Shown: positions 7,748 to 17,078 of the stretch, one piece after another | How the letters are laid out: every line of letters starts with the position of its first letter | How positions within the stretch are numbered: the stretch's first letter is position 1 | DNA from: JAWKTT01 sp041398965 | Lineage (GTDB): Bacteria; Planctomycetota; Planctomycetia; Planctomycetales; Planctomycetaceae | Assembly (NCBI GenBank): GCA_041398965.1 | Contig: JAWKTT010000006.1 | Location: 159,991-223,990 of the forward strand | Reading direction: 5' to 3' | DNA length: 64,000 bases | Notes under the pieces: model-generated | What the model was told of the DNA's origin: nothing | What the model saw: only the letters and a program-made list of their open reading frames with translations | Databases searched by the model: none | Translations under genes and position numbers: made by a program

Positions 7748-10699
7748 TTACATCGCTGCGAGAGGTTGTTGCCAGCAGGTTTTGAGGTCGTCGAGGCATT
7801 CGTCAATGAGGCGGTTGCCTTCGATGCTGGTGATGACAACGCGGCCTGTGTCGGTGACGGTCCCGAGCTTGTGGGCGTGCGGGAATATCTGCTCGAACGC
7901 GCTGACATCGGCTGCGGCAACTTCGACGGCAAACCGGGTCGGGGCTTCGTTGAAAAGGACATGCGCATCGTCCAGTTTTCCGAATGGGGCCAGGTTGACG
8001 TCAAGCCCCAGGCCCCCAGCAAACGCCATCTCGGCGAGTGAGACGGCCAAACCCCCTTCACTGAGATCATGACAACTTTGCAAAAGTCCTTTGATTATGG
8101 CGGAATGAAGATCGCGGAACAGTTGCGGAGCTGCCTCTAAGTCGACGCGGGGGACATCGGTCGAGGGGTGACCAACGATCAAACTGTAGTGACTCCCGCC
8201 GAATCCTCCTTGCGTTGCACCAATCTGGTACAGCACATTCCCTGCTTGTTTGAGGTCCATTGTCACACACGTCGCGACATCCGTCACCTGACCCATTGCG
8301 GTGATGAGAAGTGACGAAGGGATGGTGATGGTTCGCGTGACTGGTTCTCCTGACACAGTCGGGGGGCTTTGGTCGTACGTGAACTCGTTGTTGAGCGAGT
8401 CTTTCCCGCTGACAAACGGAGTGCCGAAGGCAAGGGCGGCGTCGTGGCAGCCGAGGGCCGCTCGGACCAGTGACCCCAGCGTCTCGGGGCGTTCGGTGTT
8501 TCCCCAGCAGAAGTTGTCGAGGATGGCGATCTTGTTCGGGTCGGCTCCGACAGCGACACAGTTTCGCATCGCTTCATCAATCGCGCTGACCGCCATCCAA
8601 TAGGGGTCGAAGTCTCCCAGATGCGGGTTCATCCCACAGGAGATCACCACTCCACGTGGCGAAGTCAAGATCGGTCGCACAACGGCCGCATCGGACGGAC
8701 CATCGTTCTGCACGCCGACCAACGGCTTAATGACACTTCCCCCCTGCACCTCATGATCGTACTGCCGAATGATCCACTCCTTCGAGCAGACATTGAGCGA
8801 CCCGAGAATCCGTTTCAGCACCTCCCCATAAACTTCGATGTGTCCCTTCGACGCAGTCGAGGGGCTTTGAGGGGGCGTTTTGGGAGAAGGAGTTGGAGGA
8901 GACCATGTTGCCTCGCGAATGACTGGCGGGCGGCCATCGTGCAGGAACGACATCGGGAGGTTGCCGACCACTTCGTCTTTGTACTTCAAGACGAGTCGGG
9001 CGTCGTTGGCGAACTTGCCGATGATACTTGCTTCGACCCCTTCAGACGCACAGAGGTCGCGGAAAGCCTCCCAGTTCTCTGGCGGAACAGCCAGGACCAT
9101 CCGCTCTTGGGCTTCGCTGATCCAGATCTCTGTGTAAGAGAGACCATCGTATTTGAGAGGGCACTGTTCGAGCCAGACCTCTGCTCCGGTCTCCTCTCCC
9201 ATTTCGCCGACTGCGCTGCTGAACCCCCCTGCCCCGCAATCGGTGATGGCGTGATACAGCTTCCGATCGCGGGCTTCCAAGATGACATCCATCACCATTT
9301 TCTCGGTGATCGCGTTTCCAATCTGCACCGCCCCACCACTGAGCGACTCGCTTTCGTGCGTCAGTTCGGCAGACGAAAAGGTTGCCCCATGAATCCCATC
9401 GCGACCGGTTCTCCCCCCGACCGCGACAATGTAGTCGCCGGGGTGAACTTCCTTTTCGCTCATGCCGCGCGGGATGATGGCGACGTTGCCACAGTAGACG
9501 AGCGGGTTCCCGAGATAACGGTCATCAAAGTAGACCGCGCCATTGACAGTCGGAATCCCCATGCGGTTGCCGTAGTCTCGCACACCGGAAACAACGCCGT
9601 GCATGACCGTCTTGGGATGGAGCACACCCGGGGGGAGCGATTCGTACGGAGTGTCGGGAGGCGCGAAGCAAAAGACGTCGGTGTTGCAGATCGGTTTCGC
9701 GCCGAGGCCGGTGCCGAGCGGGTCACGAATGACGCCACCCAAACCTGTGTTCGCCCCGCCGTAAGGTTCGAGGGCTGATGGGTGATTGTGTGTCTCGACT
9801 TTGATACAGATGTCATACTCGTCGTCAAACGTGACGACCCCCGCGTTATCCTTGAACACACTGACGCACCAGTCGTCGTTGCCGAGACGCTTGCGAATCT
9901 GCTGGGTCGCAGCAAAGACTGTTTCCTTCAACATGTTCTCAAAGTGGACCACTCCCCGCTCGGGATCGGTGTACTTGATTCGCCCTGCCAGTGTCTTATG
10001 CGAGCAGTGCTCGCTCCAGGTTTGTGCGATGGTTTCGAGTTCAATATCCGTCGGCTCCCGGTCGAGCGACTCAAAGTAATCCCGAATCGTCCGCATTTCG
10101 GCGAGCTGCAAATAGAGCTGCCCTTCCTTCGACAACTTCATCAATGCGGCATCATCCAATCCGCGAATCGACGTATGTCCAAGGACGTACTGATACGGCG
10201 ACCCGAGTGCGAGATTCTCGAGTTGCAACGGCCCTTCGAGAACATGTTCAATCGCATCGTTCGAAAGCACCTTCGTCGAAAATCGATCGACATCCCCCTG
10301 CGAGGCATCCCCGTTGACCCGATACTTTCGACACGTTGACACCCGTTCGACCGACAGACCCAACTGTTGGAGTGCCGCCAACGCTGTCGCCCCCACGTTG
10401 TCCGTGACCCCTGGCTTAAGCAGTACGTTCAACAATCGCGTGTCGGTTGCTTCATCGCTGTCCACGACGGGACGAGGAAGTGGATGGATAGTCGACGCCT
10501 CGACGACGGCATCGGCCAGTAGTGGTATGGCGGACCGGACGATCTGCTCTCGCGAAACCTCCCCTTCAATGAGATACGACCGTGTCGCCTGCACAGCACG
10601 AATCGAATTTGCACCGATGCCAGCCGCTTCTTTCAGTCGAGCGGCCCCCTCGCGATCGATCTCGCCGTCGCCACTACGAATCTCCACTTCCCACAGCAT
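7748..10699 (-). CDS. purL: Phosphoribosylformylglycinamidine synthase with fused N-terminal PurS-like region (PurSL)
   Basis: FGAM synthase of purine synthesis converts FGAR to FGAM with ATP, using ammonia from a PurQ glutaminase. The length is 983 residues, against about 740 for small PurL. The first about 210 residues contain two PurS-like units, one starting WEVEIRSGDGEIDREG and one with LNVLLKPGVTDNVGATALAAL. The linker and AIRS-type domains follow: VETHNHPSALEPYGG near residue 300, DCGAGGFSSAVGEMGEE, and SCHDLSEGGLAVSLAEMAFAGG near the C-terminus. No glutaminase domain is present, so a separate PurQ is expected. The start is taken at 10699 because the 82 codons upstream have no PurL character. 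Divergent to it is an ABC ATPase gene 244 bases away. Confidence 0.95.
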   Translation of the reverse strand: MLWEVEIRSGDGEIDREGAARLKEAAGIGANSIRAVQATRSYLIEGEVSREQIVRSAIPLLADAVVEASTIHPLPRPVVDSDEATDTRLLNVLLKPGVTDNVGATALAALQQLGLSVERVSTCRKYRVNGDASQGDVDRFSTKVLSNDAIEHVLEGPLQLENLALGSPYQYVLGHTSIRGLDDAALMKLSKEGQLYLQLAEMRTIRDYFESLDREPTDIELETIAQTWSEHCSHKTLAGRIKYTDPERGVVHFENMLKETVFAATQQIRKRLGNDDWCVSVFKDNAGVVTFDDEYDICIKVETHNHPSALEPYGGANTGLGGVIRDPLGTGLGAKPICNTDVFCFAPPDTPYESLPPGVLHPKTVMHGVVSGVRDYGNRMGIPTVNGAVYFDDRYLGNPLVYCGNVAIIPRGMSEKEVHPGDYIVAVGGRTGRDGIHGATFSSAELTHESESLSGGAVQIGNAITEKMVMDVILEARDRKLYHAITDCGAGGFSSAVGEMGEETGAEVWLEQCPLKYDGLSYTEIWISEAQERMVLAVPPENWEAFRDLCASEGVEASIIGKFANDARLVLKYKDEVVGNLPMSFLHDGRPPVIREATWSPPTPSPKTPPQSPSTASKGHIEVYGEVLKRILGSLNVCSKEWIIRQYDHEVQGGSVIKPLVGVQNDGPSDAAVVRPILTSPRGVVISCGMNPHLGDFDPYWMAVSAIDEAMRNCVAVGADPNKIAILDNFCWGNTERPETLGSLVRAALGCHDAALAFGTPFVSGKDSLNNEFTYDQSPPTVSGEPVTRTITIPSSLLITAMGQVTDVATCVTMDLKQAGNVLYQIGATQGGFGGSHYSLIVGHPSTDVPRVDLEAAPQLFRDLHSAIIKGLLQSCHDLSEGGLAVSLAEMAFAGGLGLDVNLAPFGKLDDAHVLFNEAPTRFAVEVAAADVSAFEQIFPHAHKLGTVTDTGRVVITSIEGNRLIDECLDDLKTCWQQPLAAM

Positions 10700-10943
10700 C
10701 ACAAAACCTTCTATCAGAAACAGTTCAGGAGTCAGCCCAGATGGTATCGAAGCGCTGGCACCGAACGAAGTCTCCCCGCGTCGTTTCTTGCCGACGGGGG
10801 GGACCTGAAGAGTAGGCCGATTCGGCAGGACACTGTTGCAACAGGATTGGACGTCGGTACGATGACCGGGACGACGGACTTTCAGCCGATCGGACCGGAC
10901 ACTTTTTCCTCCTCCCCCACATGTGCTCTCCCACGATTCACCC

Positions 10944-11645
10944 ATGACTTATGCCGCTCAGGTGATCGATCTGCACAAGTATTATGACCTTGGTGAGGTG
11001 GTCGTTAAGGCATTGCGTGGCGTGTCGCTCGACATCCCCGAGGGGGACTTTATTTCGATTATGGGCTCTTCCGGGAGCGGCAAGAGTACGCTGTTGAATC
11101 TGCTAGGGGCACTCGACCGCCCAACGTCTGGGCAATACATTCTGCGCGGAACCGATGTCGCGACCCTCTCGGACGATGAACTCTCCGCAATTCGTAACTC
11201 GCTGATCGGCTTCATCTTCCAGTCATTCAACCTGATTCAGCAGTATACCGTGTTGGAAAACATTGAGGTGCCGCTCCTTTACCGCACCGGAGCACCAGCC
11301 ATCACCGAGGAGGATACGGCACACTGTATTCGTCTGGCCGAACAGGTCGGGTTGGGGGATCGACTGGACCATCGACCGTTTCAACTCTCTGGCGGTCAGC
11401 AACAGCGTGTCGCTATTGCCCGGGCACTTGTCAACAACCCGGCCATCATCATGGCGGATGAACCGACCGGAAACCTCGACTCCAAAACGAGCGAGGAGAT
11501 CATGCAGTTGTTGAAGGACCTCAATGCAGAAGGTCGCACGATTATCATGGTGACGCATGAACCCGAAGTCGCCCGGCAGACACGTCGGCAGATCTTTATG
11601 AAAGACGGTCTCGTCGCCGGCGACGGCATCTTTAACGCGAAGTAG
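10944..11645 (+). CDS. ABC transporter ATP-binding protein, MacB/LolD type
   Basis: A 233-residue ATPase. Walker A GSSGSGKST is at residues 41-49. The Q-loop FQSFNLIQQYTVLEN is typical of the MacB/LolD/FtsE group. The signature LSGGQQQRVAIARAL and Walker B IIMADEPTGNLDSKT are intact, and the H-loop reads IIMVTHEPEVA. The ATG at 10944 is preferred to an in-frame GTG at 10923; neither has a clear ribosome site. Such ATPases work with FtsX-like permeases in lipoprotein release or efflux, but no permease gene flanks it here. The next plus-strand gene is an oxidase about 300 bases away. The partner is probably encoded elsewhere. Confidence 0.92.
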   Translation: MTYAAQVIDLHKYYDLGEVVVKALRGVSLDIPEGDFISIMGSSGSGKSTLLNLLGALDRPTSGQYILRGTDVATLSDDELSAIRNSLIGFIFQSFNLIQQYTVLENIEVPLLYRTGAPAITEEDTAHCIRLAEQVGLGDRLDHRPFQLSGGQQQRVAIARALVNNPAIIMADEPTGNLDSKTSEEIMQLLKDLNAEGRTIIMVTHEPEVARQTRRQIFMKDGLVAGDGIFNAK

Positions 11646-11949
11646 TGACTCTCCGGAAATCAACGCTCCAACACCGTTCGACCGACTTCCTTGTCTGTTG
11701 TTTAGGACGTGAGGTCGAGAGTTCTCTCGACGTGTTGATGACTTTTCGGATAAGAGTCCCTTTCCTCCGGCGTTTTTCAGCGATCAATTGAAATAGTCGG
11801 TGGATTACTGGGCTGACTGTGCGTAAAAGCTGACAGGGTCGCAGTCACTGGGTGAACGTCAGGGATGGTGATGGTTGTTTCTATTTCTGTCGAAGTGTGA
11901 GAAGTGGAGGAGTTTCGTTAGCCTCCGGCTTTCGGTGTGTCATGTTACT
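11646..11949. other. Intergenic region, mostly empty
   Basis: The 304 bases lie between the ABC ATPase and the amine oxidase. The only structure seen is an 18-base inverted repeat, GTCGAGAG-tt-CTCTCGAC, at 11714-11731 without a T tract. It may be a weak transcript end or an operator. No gene is seen. Confidence 0.5.
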
Positions 11950-13524
11950 ATGAGTGAGACAGGGAAGACGATGCGAGTATGGGACGTTGGAATCGTCGGA
12001 GGTGGCCCGGGAGGCTTGATGACGGCGTATGCCCTCGAGGCGATTGCCGACTCGCCCGTGAGGATCACCCTTTACGAAGCAAGCCGTCGAGTCGGCGGGA
12101 AGATTCTCACCCCGCAATTCTCGACGGCCCCCGTTCGTTACGAAGCCGGGGCGGCTGAGTTTTATGACTACTCCCACTTCGACACCGATGCCCTCAAAGA
12201 ACTGATCGAGGACTTAGGCCTACCGATGAGCCCGATGGGAGGCTCGGCCGTCATTATGAATGATCGCATCCTGTCGAACCTCGAAGATGTCCGCGATCAA
12301 CTCGGCCCCGAGGCGTGCGAGTCACTCAAGGCGTTCGATCGGAACTCGAAAGACGCCATGCTCCCGGAAGAGTTCTACTATTCCGATCATCCCGACGGCG
12401 TCACTCATCCGCCGGTTCGCGAGCGATTTCAGGAGATTATGCAGCAGATTGACAATGATCGGACGCGAAGCTTTGTGGAAACGCTGATTCATAGCGATCT
12501 TGCGACAGAGGCCCCCAGGACGAGTCCAGTCTACGGGCTGCAAAACTATCTGATGAACGACCCCGCGTACATGAGTCTGTACGGCATCGTCGGAGGGAAC
12601 GAACGTCTCCCTCAAGAACTCGCCTCTCGCATTAATGCCGACATTCGACTCGAACATCAAGTGGTCAGTGTGGCCCGACGGGAGGGGACAGATCGACTCT
12701 GCGTGACCTCGACCCATGCGGGCGAGGTTCAGCAGCAGGACTTCGATTTCGTGGTCATCGCGTTGCCGCACAATCACATCAAGTCTGTCGCCTTCGAGGG
12801 GGGCCGACTTCCCGGCGCGGTGCAGCGACATTGGGGCGAATACAACTTCCCCGCCCACTATCTGCGGGTGACGATCTTGTTCGAGACCCCATTCTGGCGA
12901 AGCTCTCTTGCCGATTCCTATTGGATGCTGGATCGCTTTGGCGGGTGTTGCCTGTACGACGAGTCTTCCCGCAATCCAGGGGGAACGCACGGCGTCCTCG
13001 GGTGGTTGCTGGCTGGTGCAGCGGCGGAAGAGAAGAGTCAGCTTTCCGATGACGAGTTGATTGCCGAAGCACTCGCATCGCTTCCCGAGTTCATGGCACA
13101 CGGGCGATCACAATTCCTGGAAGCCCGCGTGCATCGTTGGGTCGGGGCGGTCAATGCGCTGCCGGGGGGTTTGGCCCCCAAGCCACTCGATCAACGGCAT
13201 CGTCCCGAACCGATCGACCATCCGCACCTTTACTTCGTCGGCGACTACATGTACGACTCGACGCTCAATGGCGTGGTCGATGCTGCCGAGTATGTCGCCG
13301 ATTGGATCGGCGCCCACATGGCTGAACAGGCGTCGTCATCGTTGGGGGCGGTTTCACCTCCCGTTGACGCGATGCCTACTATAACTTCGGCCGTTGCCCT
13401 ACCGTCAGTTGTTGCTCCAGCGACACTTCCGGTCGACGTTCCCGCCGCCGCCGCAGTAGCGACCAGTGTGGTGACGATGGCCAGTCACTCCCCGTTCGTG
13501 TCGTCGTCGTCGGACTTTCAGTGA
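11950..13524 (+). CDS. FAD-dependent amine oxidase / protoporphyrinogen oxidase-like protein
   Basis: A 524-residue flavoprotein. The dinucleotide-binding GIVGGGPGGLMTAYALE lies near residue 13, and YEASRRVGGKI is the typical FAD ribose-binding stretch of the amine oxidase family. The C-terminal FAD motif is YFVGDYMYDSTLNGVVDAAEYVADWI near residue 435. After it, residues about 457-524 form an Ala/Val/Pro/Ser/Thr-rich low-complexity tail. The start at ATG 11950 gives the expected short N-terminus; the 25 codons upstream in frame lack family character. The substrate is unknown; the family includes protoporphyrinogen oxidases, carotenoid desaturases and monoamine oxidases. Confidence 0.88.
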   Translation: MSETGKTMRVWDVGIVGGGPGGLMTAYALEAIADSPVRITLYEASRRVGGKILTPQFSTAPVRYEAGAAEFYDYSHFDTDALKELIEDLGLPMSPMGGSAVIMNDRILSNLEDVRDQLGPEACESLKAFDRNSKDAMLPEEFYYSDHPDGVTHPPVRERFQEIMQQIDNDRTRSFVETLIHSDLATEAPRTSPVYGLQNYLMNDPAYMSLYGIVGGNERLPQELASRINADIRLEHQVVSVARREGTDRLCVTSTHAGEVQQQDFDFVVIALPHNHIKSVAFEGGRLPGAVQRHWGEYNFPAHYLRVTILFETPFWRSSLADSYWMLDRFGGCCLYDESSRNPGGTHGVLGWLLAGAAAEEKSQLSDDELIAEALASLPEFMAHGRSQFLEARVHRWVGAVNALPGGLAPKPLDQRHRPEPIDHPHLYFVGDYMYDSTLNGVVDAAEYVADWIGAHMAEQASSSLGAVSPPVDAMPTITSAVALPSVVAPATLPVDVPAAAAVATSVVTMASHSPFVSSSSDFQ

Positions 13525-13575
13525 CCCCGAAAATACCCCATTCCGTTTCTCATTTTAGAATTGAAGCAGGATTCG

Positions 13576-14469
13576 ATGCAGCCCGATGAACAAGTTCTCG
13601 CCACTCTTCCAGCCGGAGCCGAGATTCGCCAGATTCAGTACGTCTCCGAACGGACCGCTCAGCAAGTTGTCGTGGTCGAGTTTCCGCTTGCATTGAACTG
13701 CCGGGCCATTCGAGTCGGACAGGACAAGGGAGTACGCAACGAAGCTTCGCAGGGATCAAGTTTGTCGCTGCTGATGGTCCCGACAACAGGCGAAGGCCCA
13801 GTCGAGGGAGAGTTGGGACGGGTTCTCGGGCAGATGCGCGAGTGGGTCGATTCAGGGGTTCCTGCATCTGAAGTGCATCAGGTGACCGACTCAGGAGTCC
13901 CGGCAGGAAGCCTGTTGCTGACGCTGCAAGGGGTGCAGATGTTCTGGTCGCCGAATCGGATCGCAATACTCGCGGCCCCCGATCGCTTCGATACGCTACA
14001 AACTGCCGTCGCCGAGGCCACTTACTATGAGGCCCAGGTTCGGGATATCGAACGCTCCCTCGGGGCCGCGTGGCCGCAGTTAGAAGCAGACCTCCCGCTG
14101 GCATTCGAGTTCGATGCCCGTTCATTGACACGGAATCCCGAACTGAGAAACCGCTTTTCCGAAGTGGTCAAACTGCGTGCCCGGATGACGCGGATCGCTC
14201 CGCACGTTCATAGTCCACACGTCTATCCCCCCACGCTGGTCAGTCAGGTCGGAGAACGACTTCGCGAACGGACAAAACTCGCCACACGACACGAGTTTCT
14301 GTCCGATCAGCTCGAGGTGTTTCAGGATGTGTACGTCCAATGCAGCGATCGGTCGAGCGACTTCCGACTGACACGCTCGGGAAACACGCTTGAATGGATC
14401 ATCATCATTCTGTTGCTCGTACAGGTGCTGATGTACGGAGTCGATATCCTCACGAACACTGGTCAATAA
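13576..14469 (+). CDS. RMND1/Sif2-like (DUF155) membrane-anchored protein, tentative
   Basis: A 297-residue protein. The C-terminal region has helices (VAEATYYEAQVRDIERSLG and following), a conserved-looking stretch ending FLSDQLEVFQDVYVQ, and a final hydrophobic segment LEWIIIILLLVQVLMYGVDIL. This tail closely resembles the end of the DUF155 family (yeast Sif2/Rmd1, human RMND1), which anchors in a membrane by one C-terminal helix. The N-terminal half is a poor match, so the call is tentative. ATG 13576 is preferred to TTG 13561. The next gene, an acyltransferase, starts 3 bases after the stop, so translation is probably coupled. Confidence 0.55.
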   Translation: MQPDEQVLATLPAGAEIRQIQYVSERTAQQVVVVEFPLALNCRAIRVGQDKGVRNEASQGSSLSLLMVPTTGEGPVEGELGRVLGQMREWVDSGVPASEVHQVTDSGVPAGSLLLTLQGVQMFWSPNRIAILAAPDRFDTLQTAVAEATYYEAQVRDIERSLGAAWPQLEADLPLAFEFDARSLTRNPELRNRFSEVVKLRARMTRIAPHVHSPHVYPPTLVSQVGERLRERTKLATRHEFLSDQLEVFQDVYVQCSDRSSDFRLTRSGNTLEWIIIILLLVQVLMYGVDILTNTGQ

Positions 14470-14472
14470 CCG

Positions 14473-15627
14473 ATGCGGTATTCGTCCATTGATCTCCTGC
14501 GAATGCTCGCGATTATCGTGATGGTGTTCGTTCACTTCGGCGAGAATCTCTCCGGCGTCATTCTCCCGTTTGCCGGTTTCGGCGCCCCGCTGTTCGCGCT
14601 GTTGTCCGGTGTGAGTTATGCGCTCTGGGTCAGGGGGCAACAACGACGCGGCAAGTGTGATGAGATAATATCCAGGGTGTCGATCCGTCGCGGTCTGTTC
14701 GTGCTCGGGGTCGGATTTGCGTTCAATGTCGTTGTCTGGCTCCCTGAGGATACATTTAACTGGGACGTACTCACATTGATCGGCGTGTCGATACTGCTGT
14801 TAAACCTACTCCGTCGATTGCCGCGTATCGTCTCGCTAGCAATGGCGCTCATGGCAGTATTAATTAGCCCCTTGTTACGAGTGCTTGCTGATTACAATAG
14901 CTATTGGGAAGAAATGTATTTTCAGTACGACATGACGTTTTCCGACATCACCATTGGATTTCTGGTCACCGGTTACTTCCCGGTCTTCCCATGGATCGCC
15001 TATTCGCTGGTAGGTGCGGTTGTGGGAGGCTGCCTATTTGAAACCGCTCCTGTTGACGAACAGGATGATCCGGCGATCGGCTCGCTCTTTGGCTCGCCAG
15101 TTGAGTCGAATCAGCCTTCATCGCGGCTTGTCTGGTGGCAGGTGACGTTAGTTCCTGGGATCGCATTGCTGGCAGTCGGGCTGTTGATCCTGGGTGGGCG
15201 AGCGTTCGTCCCGGATGGGCTGGCGACAACCTATTTTCAGGGTTGGTCGATGTACCCACCGACTATCTGTTATGTCACTGGAACTTTGGGGATGAGCCTG
15301 ATGATGCTAGGGGCGTTACACTATTCGATCGATCGACGGCTACCTGACGAGGGACCGCCGAAAGGTCTGTTGCAGACTGCACAACTCTTTAGCCAATATT
15401 CCTTCACGATTTATCTCTTACATCACATCGTGCATATTTGGCCGCTTTGGATCTATGGGGCGCTTTATGGTACAGAGGCGACGCAATACTGGCGGCTCGC
15501 ATTGCCGATCTCCGTGTCAAGCTCTCTCGCCTTACTCTTCTTAGTAGTCTGCTACTTTTGCGTCCGTATTCTAGGGGTCAATCGTCGCTACGGCATCGAA
15601 GCCTGGATGCGTTGGCTCTGCGATTGA
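14473..15627 (+). CDS. DUF1624 / heparan-alpha-glucosaminide N-acetyltransferase-like membrane protein
   Basis: A 384-residue polytopic membrane protein with about ten hydrophobic helices. The N-terminus SIDLLRMLAIIVMVFVHFGEN carries the helix-1 histidine typical of HGSNAT/DUF1624 and related acyltransferases, followed by GAPLFALLSGVSYALW. Family members pass acetyl groups across a membrane to sugars. The start codon lies 3 bases after the stop of the DUF155-like gene, so they are probably one transcription unit. The acceptor is unknown; a surface glycan is a reasonable guess. It ends about 107 bases before the convergent DUF1552 gene, with no clear terminator between. Confidence 0.8.
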   Translation: MRYSSIDLLRMLAIIVMVFVHFGENLSGVILPFAGFGAPLFALLSGVSYALWVRGQQRRGKCDEIISRVSIRRGLFVLGVGFAFNVVVWLPEDTFNWDVLTLIGVSILLLNLLRRLPRIVSLAMALMAVLISPLLRVLADYNSYWEEMYFQYDMTFSDITIGFLVTGYFPVFPWIAYSLVGAVVGGCLFETAPVDEQDDPAIGSLFGSPVESNQPSSRLVWWQVTLVPGIALLAVGLLILGGRAFVPDGLATTYFQGWSMYPPTICYVTGTLGMSLMMLGALHYSIDRRLPDEGPPKGLLQTAQLFSQYSFTIYLLHHIVHIWPLWIYGALYGTEATQYWRLALPISVSSSLALLFLVVCYFCVRILGVNRRYGIEAWMRWLCD

Positions 15628-15734
15628 TGTCGATCTATGACATGGATAACGACATCACGGGGCTGATGAAATCAGCAGCCAAACGGTCTCAGGCAAGGGC
15701 CGACGTGTTCCGATATGCTGTGTCTCGAATTGAA

Positions 15735-17027
15735 CTACAACATCTCCAGGCCGGTGAGGGTACTCGATCCGGTCGAGAACTTGTCCGCGTCGATTTGTAA
15801 GTGTCGCAGGAACGACACGAACAGGTTGCACAGAGGGGGAGACTTCTCGGGGGTGAAGGCAAGGTGTTGACCGTGCTTGAAACGTCCCCCGGCTGCGACG
15901 ATTGGGAGGTTGGAGTTGTTATGACTGGAGGCATTTCCCAGGTTTGACCCCATCATGATCGCCGTCTGGTCCAGCAAACTATGTTCTCCTTCGCGAACAT
16001 CCTCCAGTCGTTGAAGAAGTTCGGCTAAGAGTCGAAACTCTTCCTTCTCGATGATGGCCAGTTGCTCGATCTTGACCGGGTCTTTGCCATGGTGGCTGAG
16101 GTTATGCCAGCCATCGTCGACCCCCGGCAACGCGACGACTTCGGCTCCCCCAGCGCCGCAGAACGTGATCAGTCGGGTCGAGTCGGTCTGAAACGCGAGG
16201 AAAATGAGGTCGTACATCAATCTCATTCGGCCTGTAAAGTCTGCCCGGTCTTCAATATCGGTCGGCGGCTTGCGGTCGACCGTCGGCTTAGGGCGGCGAG
16301 CCCATTCCTCGGCAGCTGTCAGTCGCTGTTCCAGTTCACGAACGCTGGTGAAGTATTGGTCGAGCGTCCGCTGATCATCCCGACCGACCGACTTTGTCAC
16401 ACTGGTCGTTTGTTCGCGAACCAAGTCCATAATGCTTTGACCATCCTGGATTCGCTGGATTTGGGCCTCCTTCTGGGCGGCAGTCCCCTCCAGAAACAGA
16501 CTGGCAAAGACCCGCGATGTTCGACTCTCGGGGGGGATGCGAACTCCCGATCGTGTGTAGGAGAGGCCGGAATTGTTGGCCGACAACGCGAGTGAGGGGA
16601 CGCGCGTTTTGTGGCCGATCCGCTCGGCAGCGAATTGATCGACAGAGATTGTATTTCGGAAACTTGGTTGGCCGGGATGAGCAGCACCAGTCAGGTAGCT
16701 TTCTTCCGCCGAGTGTCCGCCGTCAACATCGGGATGCTGGACTCCGGAGATCACAGTGAACTTGTTCCGCAGTTTCTGCAATGGTTCGAGATACGGGGTC
16801 GCGACATAGTCACGCCCTGCCTGTTCTGGGAACAAAAACGGCGTATGAATCCCGAGCGGAGCACAGATCGCGAGCATCCGACGAACGTCCCCCGCTTCGG
16901 CAGTTCCACCGTCAGCAGCGAACGTCGATGTCCCCGGGCCCGGGAGCATCGCCTGCAAAAGCGGGAGACTTAGCGAGACACCGGCCCCGCGTAGAAACTG
17001 ACGGCGAGCAATGCGACGACGAATCAT
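15735..17027 (-). CDS. DUF1552 domain protein with Tat-type signal
   Basis: A 430-residue secreted protein typical of planctomycetes. The N-terminus RRRIARRQFLRGAGVSLSL has an RRQFLRG twin-arginine motif and a hydrophobic stretch, suggesting export in folded form. The body matches DUF1552, with LAICAPLGIHTPFLFPE, GVQHPDVDGGHSAEESYLTG and FCGAGGAEVVALPGVDDGWHNLSHHG. The family's biochemical role is not established. It lies 51 bases downstream of the DUF1592-type gene on the same strand; this pairing is common in planctomycetes and suggests a joint extracytoplasmic role. Confidence 0.93.
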   Translation of the reverse strand: MIRRRIARRQFLRGAGVSLSLPLLQAMLPGPGTSTFAADGGTAEAGDVRRMLAICAPLGIHTPFLFPEQAGRDYVATPYLEPLQKLRNKFTVISGVQHPDVDGGHSAEESYLTGAAHPGQPSFRNTISVDQFAAERIGHKTRVPSLALSANNSGLSYTRSGVRIPPESRTSRVFASLFLEGTAAQKEAQIQRIQDGQSIMDLVREQTTSVTKSVGRDDQRTLDQYFTSVRELEQRLTAAEEWARRPKPTVDRKPPTDIEDRADFTGRMRLMYDLIFLAFQTDSTRLITFCGAGGAEVVALPGVDDGWHNLSHHGKDPVKIEQLAIIEKEEFRLLAELLQRLEDVREGEHSLLDQTAIMMGSNLGNASSHNNSNLPIVAAGGRFKHGQHLAFTPEKSPPLCNLFVSFLRHLQIDADKFSTGSSTLTGLEML

Positions 17028-17078
17028 GTGAGTTGTCCAGTCTGGCGAATCGTGCCAAGAGGTGTATCAAATCGAAGT

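Noticed and set aside
8621..9778. Long plus-strand frame of 385 codons opposite purL
   Set aside because: It lies fully inside the purL coding strand, has no recognisable domain, and arises from codon bias in a G+C-rich gene.
11714..11731. 18-base inverted repeat as a terminator of the ABC ATPase gene
   Set aside because: The perfect stem has no T run and lies about 70 bases past the stop, so I did not call it a terminator.
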